NCBI GenBank assembly: GCA_013115135.1
Contig: JABANP010000377.1
Location: 1-53,125 of the forward strand
Origin: Perkinsus olseni
Lineage: Eukaryota > Perkinsozoa > Perkinsida > Perkinsidae
Direction of reading: 5' to 3'
DNA: 53,125 nt
The notes below the pieces were generated by a model. It was not told the DNA's origin and ran no database searches. It worked only from the letters and a program-made list of their open reading frames with translations. The position numbers and the translations under genes were made by a program. Within the stretch, counting starts at the first letter, position 1. Each line of letters starts with the position of its first letter. Shown here piece by piece: positions 22,100 through 34,097 of this stretch.

Positions 22100-22678
22100 A
22101 TGTTTCTTCCACTTCTTCCCTCTTCAAGACCCTTCCTTCTACTATTGGTTTTATGCTACTATCACACTAGTAAGCGGTAAATCATCAAACGTATGTCAGA
22201 GGTATATGCTGGAACACACCCTATTGTGGCGATTCCGGGTATACATCCTATTGTAGGGATGATGATGGTTTGTGTTATGGTCTGTATCATAATAGAGGTG
22301 GACCATCATCATACTGTTATCAACCCGAGGATCCTTCATGTAATGGGGATGTACTCGAACCAGTAAGCTGTTCCCAAGGTGTGGTATCCTCCTGTGAAGA
22401 TGTATGTGAGCAAATACCCCTCTTGCCGTGCTAGTACATCGTCAAAGTCGTTCTGCAAGACTTGGGCTAAATCACAGGTATGTTATGGTATACTGCAGAA
22501 GAGGATGGATCGTTGTGTTATGCACCAGCTGATGATGATTGTCATGGTATACCATACCCTTGCCCTTCCATTCAACTTCGTAATGAGGGCTATCAATTCA
22601 CCTCTCAGCAGTAGTACTACTCCTACCACTCCTTCACCAAATCATGATGGTGATGATCACATGGTTGTCGTAGTATGA
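22100..22678 (+). CDS. Secreted Cys-rich protein with Ser/Thr/Pro tail
   Basis: ATG 22100 opens a signal peptide (PSSRPFLLLLVLCYY). After a short intron (about 22143-22177) come Cys-rich segments such as GICWNTPYCGDSGYTSYC, CRDDDGLCYGLYHNRGG and SCSQGVVSSCEDVCEQIP, then DGSLCYAPADDDCHG. The two DG.LCY segments look like repeats of one small module. The tail SSSTTPTTPSPNHDG is mucin-like. Frame shifts at about 22428, 22491 and 22610 must be corrected to read through. It starts the plus-strand block, back to back with the previous gene. A surface or secreted role is inferred from the signal peptide; no family recognised. Confidence 0.5.
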
Positions 22679-23386
22679 TAATGCTAGTTAGTAATACCGT
22701 CGTAGTGGTAGTAGAACATCTTATCGCATCTTGATGAGGCTGCTGGTCTCTCAGATGTATTCTTACGATGTTACACCATTACCATCATTGCATTGTCGTC
22801 ATTATAACTCCATAGTAATACTTCTACTGCTAGTAGTATTATCATCATCATCATACCAGGATTCCTCTCTCGATACTGTTCATACTGCATCATCATCATC
22901 ATTATTCTATACAGCAAGTAGTACCCTTGTACTCTCCTTTAGTACTTGATGGTGTACCAACATCACCAGCATCGTGGAGTTCTTGTGTTGCTACGTCCTC
23001 ATCACGGTCATCTTCGAATACCATAACCCGCCCTACTCCAATCCTAGTTTTCTTCTCCCACTGATGTCCTCCCCTCTCCGTGTGTGATGAAGTCAGCTGG
23101 TAGTAGTAGTATTATTACGATGGTAGTATTTCCGGTAGTAGTACATCCCGAACACTCTTCCGTCACTCCTGCAGGAAGGCTTCTTCTTCCCCCTTCCCAT
23201 CATGCTTGACAGGTATCCCGAGACGATGCCGAGTACACCTCCTGTATACTCGGTTGAGTGCCGATGACGATGCTGATGATAATGATGATGTTGGTACTAC
23301 TGTACTCGTCCCTAATGTAGCGTTACCTAGTCTCTATTACCTGTTCACAACTTTGGTATCCTCCATACATAGCCTCAGACGACGAC
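22679..23386. other. Unresolved stretch between secreted-protein genes
   Basis: Contains plus-strand coding-like pieces (LDGVPTSPASWSSCVATSSS near 22960; TIMPSTPPVY-like near 23230) and GAT repeats. They could be further exons of the Cys-rich gene. No join could be defended. Confidence 0.3.
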
Positions 23387-23848
23387 ATGAGGGAGGGTTT
23401 ACCACAGAAGAGTAGGATTGGGTTGATGTTGAGGATATCGTTGGTGTTGAGCGTTGGTGTGGTTATTGGAGCTGGGGTGTACGTTGCAGTGTGGTCTATC
23501 ATCACCCCGAGGCTTGCTATGTTGGACAGTCATGAGGAGGTAAGGGTGTTATATAGGTATGGAGTCTAGCAATGATCTAGTAGGTGATACAGAAGATAAC
23601 AAGAAGCATTGAGGGTCTGCTGGATGAAGGGAGGCTATCTACTGACTATGAGAGAGATGAAGGCATACGTGCCATTATAATAGAAGAATCGGCGAAGGCA
23701 TCATCATCAGCAAGAGGTCATCATCATGGGTAGCATCCTCAAGGGTCCATCAGCATTATCCTCAGGAATGGTCATGTCTAGACTCGAAGATCAGCTCAAC
23801 CGTGCAGAAGGCATGATGAAAGATATATCATCCACACTCGATGTATGA
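23387..23848 (+). CDS. Small single-span membrane protein with C-terminal helix
   Basis: Starts MREGLPQKSRIGLM at ATG 23387. Residues about 14-37 (SLVLSVGVVIGAGVYVAVWS) form one membrane helix. An intron starts at GTAAGG (about 23540) and ends at GATACAG (about 23600). The second exon continues KITRSIEGLLDEGRLS, ERDEGIRAIIIEES and, after one extra T is skipped near 23730, SRLEDQLNRAEGMMKDIS to TGA 23846-23848. The result is about 145 residues: short N-terminus, membrane helix, amphipathic helices. A mitochondrial or ER membrane location is possible. No family recognised. Confidence 0.5.
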
Positions 23849-24068
23849 CCACCTTGTCCATCACCACCACCAGCAGCAGTTCTGTCGTGTTTACAGCGGC
23901 TCATCACCACCATCGGGTGACGGTTTCACGGCGACGTATCCGTTGCCGTGTGTGATTTTCGGGCGAGCGCTGTCTTATTGTTAATCCACCACTACTAATT
24001 TCATTACAGCTCTGTGACATTTCTAGTGTAGTTTTTCTCCTCTTCCTCCTCCTCCCCCCCACTACATC

Positions 24069-24451
24069 ATGCAGGTTATGATGAAGCTATTCGTCCTTCT
24101 TTTCGGCATGATCCTCGCTACCACCACGTAGTACTACTCCTCCACTGTGTTGCTGCTACAGCCATTGTTAGGTTGGAGGGCTGTAACAAGGCTGCTCATG
24201 ATGTTGAACATCATGAACCCAAACCTGAACAGCATGAACAACACGCTGTTCATAAGGAAGAGAAGAGGGTCATCGAAGAGGGAGGAGGCCCACATGAGGA
24301 GAAGAGGGCGAAATCCCCTGAAACAAGTATGGTTATTATCATCATGCTAGGCCTACGGTATTATTATGTTCAGGTTGATGATGGTAGAATCATCACTGGC
24401 CAGCATCATCGATATGGTTATACATGTAGTCTTTGGTATTGGACTATATGA
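24069..24451 (+). CDS. Small secreted Glu/His/Lys-rich protein
   Basis: ATG 24069 encodes a signal peptide (MKLFVLLFGMILATTT). A short intron (about 24128-24162, GTAGTA...TACAG) leads to a highly charged exon with EGCNKAAHDVEHHEPKPEQ, HEEKRAKSPETS and repeated HE/KEEK motifs. The last part (24330-24451) may be coding or intronic. The exon-join phase is off by one base, as in other genes here. Function unknown; the charged His/Glu composition could bind metal, but that is only a guess. Confidence 0.4.
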
Positions 24452-24572
24452 TTAATAGAGTTATCTCTCAACATGATTATTCTCAGTTTGAATGTTACCA
24501 TCAGATTTGTGTTGATGTAGTTGTAGTATACACTGAGGGTAGTGATGGTGTAGTGGAAGTATAGTATTACTA

Positions 24573-27428
24573 ATGGAAGATAATGACCGCTGTCTTGCGG
24601 GTACGAGTAGTTGTCATACCATAAATCCAACTACTCGTCCCCGGCCGCCACCACCATTAGAGGTTATTGCTACGACATGGGCTAGAGAATCCCATGAGCT
24701 ATACGATTATGAATCGAGGTATTGCTATGAGTGCACACCTACCGCTGTTGACTGCTATTATCATTAGGAATGTGCACTGCCAAAGATTTATAATACCAAT
24801 GGATGATGATGAAGGAAGTAGTAGGGCATCGGTGGTGCGGTGTAGTGATAACAACAACAACAGCAGCAGTAGCAGCACTGGTAGTAGTAGGCATGGTGAT
24901 GATGATGAGAAGGGACAGGAGAGAGAGGAGCCGTTAATACGGATTGAGAGGTATTATGAGTAGTGATGGGCATATACTAATGATGATGATGCGTTCAGGG
25001 ATCCTACTGATGATGGTGTATATATCAAACCGGTGATGATGATGATGTCACCATCAATATCCGATGATAATAATAATAGCACTACAACACAACCACCACC
25101 ACTGCCATCGTCGAGGCCATGGTTGGTGGTGCATGATTCATCATCATCACCGTCGAGTGATGATGACGATGGAGTATCATTAAAAGAAGGGGATGTAATT
25201 AAATTGGGGAGAGTTGAATTGAAAGTTCGACAAGTAAGGAGAGGTGTGGTATGAATAGTAATCCACTATATGTATCATTAGACGGTATATGATCATTGTG
25301 CTGCTGGTCATGGTGGTCATAAGTTATCAAGAGAGAGTGTATCTACCGACGATGATGATGATGGAGGAGGAGAAGGAGGATGCTGCTGCTCGTCATCAAC
25401 TGTATGCTCCAATGATGATCACGATGATGTCCAACTACAATTACTACCAAAAGGTGTTAGTAAAGGTAATAATAATGGGAAGTACGGTAGGGATATAAGA
25501 ATGCTGGTAATTGGTGATCGTCGTCGTCATCCTCATCAGAATCGTCGATGACGGTAGCCTGTAGTGGTAATAGAGGTATAGATGGGTCACCATTGAATGG
25601 GGTTGTATGTCGGATTTGCCTCATGGAAGGTAATATTAATGTGACCTCATCTATCACTACTCATCACGAGCATCATCATCATCAGGTTCTACAGCTGATG
25701 ACCCGTTCATAGCACCATGCCATTGTAGTGGTAGTATAAAGTAATACTTATAATCATACACCATCCCCATCATCATTAACATGCCAGATATGTTCATATT
25801 AACTGCCTTCGCCATTGGATTGCTGGCAGACTCAGACTACCACCATCATCATACGACTCGGACTACGACTCGGCACGGCCAACACCCACAGGAGCAGCAT
25901 CACCACCATTTTTGTACAGACCATTGTCATGCGAGTTGTGTAAAGCTCCCTATCCAACCTATGTAGTACAACAACAACAACATGTCATGATCATGATCAT
26001 GATCATGATGAGCATATTGAGTATTATGAACTCTTGTGGTTAATGACAGGTTAATATGAATGGGAGCATCGAGTGCCTCTATCCACTACCCCATGTCAAA
26101 GCACCATACATTGTTTTTGAGGTCAATCTCAAGCCTGTCATCACAGCGTCAACACACGATAGTAATACTAATAATAATGCTGATGATGATGACTATCAAA
26201 CTGGAGGAAGCCAACATCATCATCACCAGCAGCAGGGATACAATGATGATACTGTTAATGGTATTAATCCTGATATAGGGCTCAATGTTGTCAGTCTTGC
26301 GAGCGATGACAAAGAGAGGATGATGGGGGGTAGCCCTGATGATGATGATGGCGGTGATCCGTTTGCCCCCTCACATCGTGTCCCTGCTACGACAAATACT
26401 TCATCAGTAACTGCTGCTGGTGCTGCAGTTGGGGATGATGATTATGAGCATCATCATCATCATCATCAGAATCACTCTAGGGTAGAGGGAGCATTACATG
26501 GTGATGATAATTATAAAGCTATAACTATTGGTAGAGGGCATGAGAGTCAGGTTAGGATAACAGATGTAATACTGACTAGAATTGATGCTATTCATGACGA
26601 GAGTCCTACTTATCATCATTGTCATCATCATCAGGTATCCATCTCCAGGAAGCATTGTCTACTACGGTATCACCACGGACGGTTCTGTATAAAAGTAGTA
26701 GTTTGGTAGTGATCATTATCATACCATCACCATCATGATAATAATAATTACCATCTTCACTTCTATAGGATCTCAACTCCAAGTTTGGTACATTATTATC
26801 GATACCTTCCCAGGGTATAAAGATGCCACAACCAGGATCAATGGCAATACAGGTAATCCACCAGAACAGCAGCGACTAGTGGTAGTACTGATCATAATCA
26901 TCATCATGGTAGGTTGGTCGTACAGTACTACGGGTGATTGCCAGAAGGTTCGCTCCTCCTTCCACTGCTCCCTCGTCAGCGTTGGGGACCCTCGATGCAC
27001 CACTCGATAGAGTCTCGGGGGGCCAGCATGATGGGAGTATATTAATGACATTATTACCATCAGCAGGGATCGATATGGGGTATTACCCTCGTCATGGCAA
27101 TGATGATGATAACAGACGCGATGGTGATGGTGCTGGTGATATCATCCAGAACCATCACCATGGTACAGGTAATAGGATTATTGATACCATCCCCTACTTC
27201 ATCGTTAACTGATGGTAAGATACCATCATTTTACCAGCAACATATCCGATGGGCGATGATATTAGTAGTGGAAGTAATCCACTCGTACAGACCGTGCAGG
27301 ACGAAGAAGAAGAAGAAGCACTACGGTATGACCATGATGATGATGATGTAATGATGTTGAGGGCCCCGCATGGTGAGGGAGGAGTACCAGCTAATGAGGA
27401 GGATGATGATGAATATTATTACTACTAA
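24573..27428 (+). CDS. FHA-domain / RING-CH (RINGv) protein, probable E3 ubiquitin ligase
   Basis: The RING-CH finger is clear after splicing two introns: CRICLMEG (25608), PFIAPCHCSGSIK (25705), YVHINCLRHWIAG (25787) and CELCKAPYPTY (25935). The spacing of Cys, His and the Trp after the His fits MARCH-type fingers that recruit E2 enzymes. The C-terminal FHA domain follows: ITIGRGHESQVRITDV (26520), VSISRKHCLLRYHHGRFCIK (26635), then after an intron DLNSKFGTLLSIPSQG (26770). FHA domains bind phosphothreonine. An upstream segment, GDVIKLGRVELKVRQV (25190), may be a second FHA-like piece. The tail is acidic and ends YYYY-TAA at 27428. The start is uncertain. One intron at 27215-27237 is only 23 nt. 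Confidence 0.85.
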
Positions 27429-27885
27429 AACTCTAGCAGCTAACTCTTCTGTCATCAGTAGCATGATTGACGATGATACATGCTCCTTCTCCTCCTCTTT
27501 ACAGCAGGGGTAACCCTGAGGTGTATACTCGAGTAACGCAGTGTTCATTATAATTGCCTTACCCGTGGATGATGGTAATGATAATAATAGTGATAGTAGT
27601 ATAGCATAGAAGATCATTGATGATAACCATTTTCACCGCTGCTGCTGCTGATGGTGATTATACTCATGTTAGGCTTATCGCTACTTCATTTTGTTTCTTC
27701 AACTTTATCGTCGTTTTCCTCCCTCACCCAACTACCACTACGGGCAGTAGATGACGATTGATAATAATAACAACAACAACTGTCGCTGTTACGGATGAAT
27801 ATTATAATAATAATAATCTCAACTACATCTTGGGTTGTTATAATCACTACTCCTTCGACCTTCATCAGCGTTCATCACTATCATC
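27429..27885. other. Spacer before ZNHIT2-like gene
   Basis: Repeat-rich spacer with no supported gene. It presumably holds the 3' UTR of the FHA/RING gene and the promoter of the next gene. Confidence 0.4.
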
Positions 27886-29562
27886 ATGTCATCGTCATCA
27901 TCATCATCCACGGCTACAAGAACCCCCAAGAGAGTAACATTCGCCGTAACACCATCACCACCGACATCATCATCATCATCATCCTGTGTGATCTGTGGTA
28001 ATGACGAGGCCAAGTATCGATGCCCGAGATGTCATGAACGGTAACAACAACTACTACTACTGCGTTACATGATGATGGTGATTAACAGGTACTGCAGCTT
28101 ATCATGTTATAAAGAGCATAGCGAGGGGAGATGTTCACAAGGCTTTTACAAAGACCAAGTGGCATCGTATACTGAGGTTAGTAAACCGACTGAGGAGGAG
28201 AGGAAGAATGTGGAGATGATGATGTAATACTGGCGGTGTTGTTGTTAGTGGTGGTAGGGTATGGGACTTATGTATCTCCCCTCATCCTCAGATATGAGCA
28301 TAACCAAGATGATGCACCTGATGATGGCGGCATGGAGGAAGAGGAGGTGTTGAACCTTTATCGTCTATTGGACGTCCTCGATGATGATGGTGTGATGGAT
28401 GATGCACAGAAAGAGTTGATATTAGCTCATCTTAATGACTATCTATCCCCAGATCAGATCGATGATTTCAGGAGGGAACTTAAATCTGGCCACCTGTAAT
28501 ACAACCTCATCATCATCATCCTCATCATCATTCCCTTCATTCTGAAGGTACAAACAGGTCCTGGAAGAGAACGCCGAAGGCGATGATGATGGTGGGGTTG
28601 TAGATTGGTCACCTTGGTGGGAAGATAAGATACGGTCGGCTGAACGTAGTTATGAGAGATCTAATGAGGGAAGGAGGAGGAGGGTACCCAAACACCGGTG
28701 TTGCCATTGTTATGGTACTCGGGAGGAAGTGTAGTTCTACTTCCGTCCTACTTCTCGTCAAACAGGCAATAACGATTCTTCTACTCCGTCATCATCATCA
28801 CCAGTACTTACGATAAAGGAGGATATCATTTTGTACAGGATAAGTGCGGTGATATATGCATATACCAAGTTGACTAGACAGTAAGAATAAGATGACACGG
28901 TAATCCATGGACACCCATGGTGAACCTTAGATACTTTGGTGATTGGTCATGGGATGTAGCAAGAGTAGGTTCGGAGGTGTTATCATTATGCCCTTTCCTG
29001 AATGGTGTGGATGATGCTGTTAGTCGTATTGATTATGATAACCTGAGGCAGATGGCCATTACCATGAACATGTATGATGAACAGTCATGGCGGGATGTAA
29101 TGATGAGGACAACCAGGATCCAATGGTTATGGGTAGTTGTGTTATCAGGTATCGAGTATCCTGGACGACGAGAGATCTGATGAACTACTATTATCGATAA
29201 TACACGAGGTTAGAGGGATGATAACCAGAGTATTCGAGAATAGTAGGAAGAGGGAGGTGATGGCACTCCGATTGCTGGAAAGTTACATCTATTATCATGT
29301 ATGCTGCTGCTCGGGAAGGGAAGGGGCTCGACAAGTGGGGGAAGAGGGAAAGAAGGATGAGGTTATTATGTTATTGAAGGCTGAGGTTGATCAGTTAGTT
29401 AGAGATCTTCATTATCAAAAGGAGGAGACCAGGATGATTGAGGAGAAGTTGTCTGCTGCGAAGGAAATGAATAATAATACTCTGGTTGTCGGTATGAAGT
29501 CGACTGATGATGATGTTGTATGCCATAAGTTGATACAAGAGATTCATAAAGATGACCAATAA
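27886..29562 (+). CDS. ZNHIT2-like HIT zinc-finger protein
   Basis: The N-terminal HIT finger reads CVICGNDEAKYRCPRCHER (27985) and, after a 48-nt intron, YCSLSCYKEH. The ordered Cys pairs followed by C..H are those of zf-HIT. The middle exon carries LNDYLSPDQIDDFRRELKSG, and the next WSPWWEDKI-like WW segment; both features match ZNHIT2, an assembly factor working with the R2TP/URI chaperone and U5 snRNP. The C-terminal exons include ISAVIYAYTKLTRQ then YFGDWSWDVARVGSEVLSL, again like ZNHIT2, and a coiled-coil end to TAA 29562. At least five introns begin GTAA or GTGT. A single extra G near 29148 breaks the frame. It ends 180 bases from the convergent IFT88 gene. Confidence 0.85.
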
Positions 29563-29741
29563 CGACAGGTTATTACTAACGTTACTCCACCGTCAGCTGT
29601 TAGTTGTGTTGTTACAGTGACGGTTAGGCCGCGACTAGGTGTTGTTACCACCTCTACACGATGCTGTTGGATGTGAAGTTGTGTTACTGAGCATTACTGG
29701 CAACTCAATACTCATCATCCACTAGAGAAGCATGCTCATGA

Positions 29742-32700
29742 TCATGTGCCCAGATCAGGCAGTTCATCATCCTCCCATTCATCACTTGGTGGGGGTAATC
29801 CTCCGGCGGACAAACGTCTGCGGCCATCATGCAACTCGACCTTATCAGCAACAACAGTCTCATAAGTAGGCTTTGCATCCCCAATGGGTGACGATGATAA
29901 TGTCCTGCCATGATACTAACACCTATTCCCCTCTACTAATCACTGTAGTTACCTTGGAGTCCATGGCAGCTGCCCCAATGCTGCTGATCCCCTCCGTTCG
30001 CTCCACTCCACCTTCTTCCTGTTTCTGCTTATCCCCTGTCGGTTGTTGTTGTTGTTGCAGTCGATGAAGAATATTCTCATATTGTTCACAGGGTTTACCC
30101 ATCTCCTTACATATCGATACAAGATACCTCGAGGTTAGCGACGTCTGATACAATGACTATCATCATCACTATCACTACTTCAGGGATTCAACATCTCGAG
30201 GGAATCTATCATGTATCTGTTGATACCTGAGTAGGGTAAGTGTATGATGTTATGCTCCTTCGACGTCTTACATGCTCAACGCCTGCTGTTGATCTCCCAT
30301 TCTACGATAACAACTAGCCACCATTAACATCCATTTTGGTTCTGATGGAGAAATCTCACTAGCTCGCATGAACAATGGTACGGCTGATTCGAACCTGATG
30401 ATGATGCATCATGATCACTATAGAGTGTTCAGCAGTGGTATTGAGTATTACAAATCCTTCTTGACATAATATACACCAAGCCATGTTATAACATTCAAGT
30501 CCAATGGCCAATGACGATAACTCTCTTTATAGTTATGATATGCTTCAACCTCATTCCCTTCTAACTCATACAATTGCCCAATACGTGCCAATACCTGTCC
30601 CGATAATCATTGCCGTTGTTCTCGTTACTGTATTACAGTTGGGTCGTTGGGTCTCCCTCTACCCTGGGTTAATATAAGAGAGAAATGCTCATGTGCTTTA
30701 CCATGATCACCCATCTTTTTCGTATATATCACCAAGTTGCCATAATACATCGCAGTTACCTAAGGATCATCATGATGATCATGGAGAGCAGGAGGGTTAT
30801 CATCACTCTTCGTTATCTGATGTAGTTTTATTAAAATGCAACCAGTGCCTCATCATAAGCACCTACTCATACGTGATGATGCCGCCGCTGCCTTGTTGTT
30901 GCTACTCTTGTTATTACATGCATTCTTGCACACCAATCCTAGATTATAAATAGCCTCCAAACAATGTGCAGCTACACCGATGGCTTCGAGGTATAACTCC
31001 TTTGCTTTACTTGAGTTATTCGCTATGAATAAACAATTACCCTTGTTAACCAACGCCTCACAATTGTACCTGAGAATAAAATTACGATCGTTATGGTATT
31101 GATCTCGGCGAGAACGGTATGCTGTTGGGAGGCATTCTCACCTGTCTATTCTAATAGCCATATCAGCATACTTCTCCGCTTGGTCATAATCTCCTTCCTG
31201 CATGAGGGGCACCAATGGCGACTAGAGAAAGTCTACTTCGTCTCAGATGACGACGACTCACTTGAAAGTATATAAAACTAAGATTCGTAGCAGCTCTGGT
31301 TTTTGCATTAGATGCTGATCTTTATTCTCGAATGACTTGAGTGTCGTGATAGCCTCATCAAATAGTTTATGTTTGAGATAATAATGCGCCTTATTGATCT
31401 CCATTTCCGCAGCTATACTCGGATACCCCCTTTATATAATGTATCAATAACCCAGTCATATCCCTGAGGGATGAGTAGTCATTATACCAGTAGCGGTGAT
31501 AGTGTTTGTTACGTTGGGTGATGATGATGATGATCTTGTAAGATGGTTGTTGTTGTTGTTGGTGTTATCAGCAATGCCTATTATCGGTGCTATGAGGGTT
31601 GGCTGCTGTTAATATTATGTTCCGTGCCTCCTGTCTACGGTTCTTAACAAACTCTCGTAACGGGTCCTCATCAGTCCTCTTCTCAAGCAGCATACCCTCA
31701 CCATTCATTACAACCAAATCATCATCTCTCCTAGAATGATCATGGTAGTATGATGATGATACCTGAGGCCATCAACACCCGTATCAAGAGCAGAACCACC
31801 CAAGCTATCTTCCACCTACTGCGTCATCATCATCATCATCATCATCATCATAATCATCGATAGTATCATCATAGAGTGTTGGATCTCCCTACCGCAGAGT
31901 GACCTACGGACCACCAGTGTTCACCCTGCTTGGTGCTGCTGCTGCTGGTAGTACTAATAACAGCCTTTTTGAAAGTGGTTCTCATCTCTTCCTCGTCCCT
32001 CATAGCATAATAACATAACAATAGAAATAGACCAGTTTCATGGTCCATAAATGTATCCAGACTAGTAGTACTACTACTAGTAGTATTAGCATGATGATTA
32101 TTATTATACCCAGGTGGTGGTGGCCTCCCATCCATACTGTTATCACTGTACGACCCTAAAGCCGCATACGTCTACTACGGTATACAGGAGGACATTACCA
32201 TTAGGGGAGCAGAGGCCATCATCGTCATCCTGCCATCCGCTGCATGATGATGATGATGTTGTGGTGCATCCTGCTTTGAGTGTTGTATTGGTATTAATAA
32301 TTCTGAGTAGTGCTTAGCTGCATCTTTATATCTAACATGATCATTGGCAGTTGTGGTATTCATAACTATCACCACAGCCTACTGTCGCATAGCGTAGAAT
32401 GCATGGCCGATGTTACGACGTATTTTTATACCGTCGTGTTGGTAACTCATGTCGGGGTCTCATCAAGCGCCTTCCTGTACATCTTGATGGCGGTAGTGTA
32501 TCTTCCCATCTTATAATATATGTCACCAATATTAATATTGAATCGTCCGAGGTGGGGGGTATAGTCGAGATGCTACAATCTGATCATCATCAGCCTGCAG
32601 GAGTAGCTCATTGTAATAACCACCACCTGGAGTGTATCCATCTATAGCTTCCTGATAGTATCCAGCTTTGTCTTTATGTGAGGGCTATGGTGAGTTGTAG

Positions 32701-34011
32701 GAGAAAGGTGAGATCGAGATCAGTCTGATGAGATCAGTCTGATGGTATTAAGTGGTGATGGTGAGGGTCCGCAGCAGCCGGCGGCGGCGGCGGGCGTCAT
32801 CACTACATCATCTTGTCTGCCTGTCTGAGCCCGCAGTTTCAAGATTTGTTTGTCGACCTTCTGGGCTTCCTTCAACTCATCCAGGTTATCCCGTAACTGC
32901 TGATGGGACGTTCATCGTTATCAACACTCATCATCATCCTCATCACTACCAATGCCGTCATGTTATTAGTAGTTGTAGTAGTATTGCTGTTCTTCTTGTC
33001 CTTCATAGTGCTCAGTCGGGCTACTCCATTATTATCATCATGATTCACTCTCTTGATGAAGGTAGCGTCTATCACCGCTTGTAGTCTATGCTCCATATTT
33101 CGTATCTTTCTATCATCCTCGTCCTCAACACTACTAGGGACATGATTGTTGTTGTTACCTTCAAAACAGGATTGCACAAGAGCATGATAATATTGACGAA
33201 AACCCACATCACCTCCCGCTGCTGCTGCTGCTGCTGTTGCTGTTATTGTATTATCACCACGCTGTAGCTTGAACGGATCGAAGGATGTATTATTGGCGTG
33301 GGTGTAACCAGCAGCACCTGCATACTCATCATCATGCACCAACAGCAGCAGACTATACCCTATCTCGATGATATTACGTGTTGATGTTACTGGACGGGTG
33401 ATGTTCTGTTGCTGATGATGAGGATGATGATGATGATGATGATAGGCTGATGTTATTCTACCGTCATTGGATGATAATATAAGGCCACCCTCAACAGTTA
33501 GACCATCGTCTTTGGGAGAGGTGTGCCTGCGGAAAACCGGTTATAAGGACTACTAGTCTCATCTTTCATGGCGCAATTCATATGGGCTGGAATGGTCTAG
33601 TTGGTTATGACGACTGCCTAACACGCAGTAGGTCCCGAGTTCGATTCTCGGTTCCAGTATCATCTTTAACCTTCCAGAAGCATATGAATGCCCCCTGTCA
33701 GTATTATTACCTTCCGAATAGGTATCCCTCCTTTCAATCGGGAAGTCGTACTTATTGAATGATGAAGACGTAGTAGTCGTCACTGTTTGACCATTATCAT
33801 GATGATGATGATGATTATGGGGAACGCCATCATCATTCTCAGTTATTATCCCGCCATCTCTCTACCATCGATAACATGACGATGATGATGATGCTGTAGA
33901 CAGCGCCATCGTCGATGATGAAGCACTTACTTGTTGGATACTCCTCTATGATGGTTCGTTATTATCATTGTATAATCCTGGATCGGGGATAACAGCACTA
34001 GCAGATGCCAT
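29742..34011 (-). CDS. IFT88: Intraflagellar transport protein 88 (IFT88)
   Basis: TPR subunit of the IFT-B complex, needed to build cilia and flagella. Start ATG 34009-34011, stop TGA 29742-29744 after an acidic SDEWEDDELPDLGT tail. Diagnostic peptides in order: RPVTSTR joined to AAGYTHANNTSFDPF (N-terminal repeat motif), RFNINIGDIYYKMGRYTTAI, IKIRRNIGHAFYAMRQ, LLCYYAMRDEEEMRTTFKKA, EMEINKAHYYLKHKLFDEAI, RYNCEALVNKGN, EAIYNLGLVCKNA, RIGQLYELEGNEVEAYHNYK and WMLMVASCYRRMGDQQQAL. All align to IFT88. About 15 GT-AG introns of 32-150 nt are needed. Around nine single-base frame breaks lie in homopolymers, for example 32554-32559, 31426-31430 and 30716-30720. One intron hosts a tRNA gene. It implies a flagellated life stage. 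Confidence 0.95.
33586..33659 (+). tRNA. tRNA-Val (AAC)
   Basis: 74-nt cloverleaf: acceptor GCTGGAA/TTCCAGT with a G-T first pair, D arm GTC...GAC, anticodon stem ACTGC/GCAGT with loop CTAACAC (anticodon AAC, valine), and T arm CCGAG/CTCGG with loop TTCGATT. Discriminator base A. Good A box (TGGTCTAGTTGG) and B box. It lies antisense within the 33527-33670 intron of IFT88. Confidence 0.95.
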
Positions 34012-34097
34012 TATTATACAACTTGAACTGATAAAATAATAATACTTCATAACATCCCACATGACGATGTCCAATGAATACCTTCACGGGAGGATTA

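Noticed and set aside
33559..33783. Minus-strand 74-codon ORF as a gene
   Set aside because: Its second half is the complement of the tRNA-Val gene (the ILEPRIELG-type peptide is a typical tRNA shadow); its first half is an IFT88 exon.
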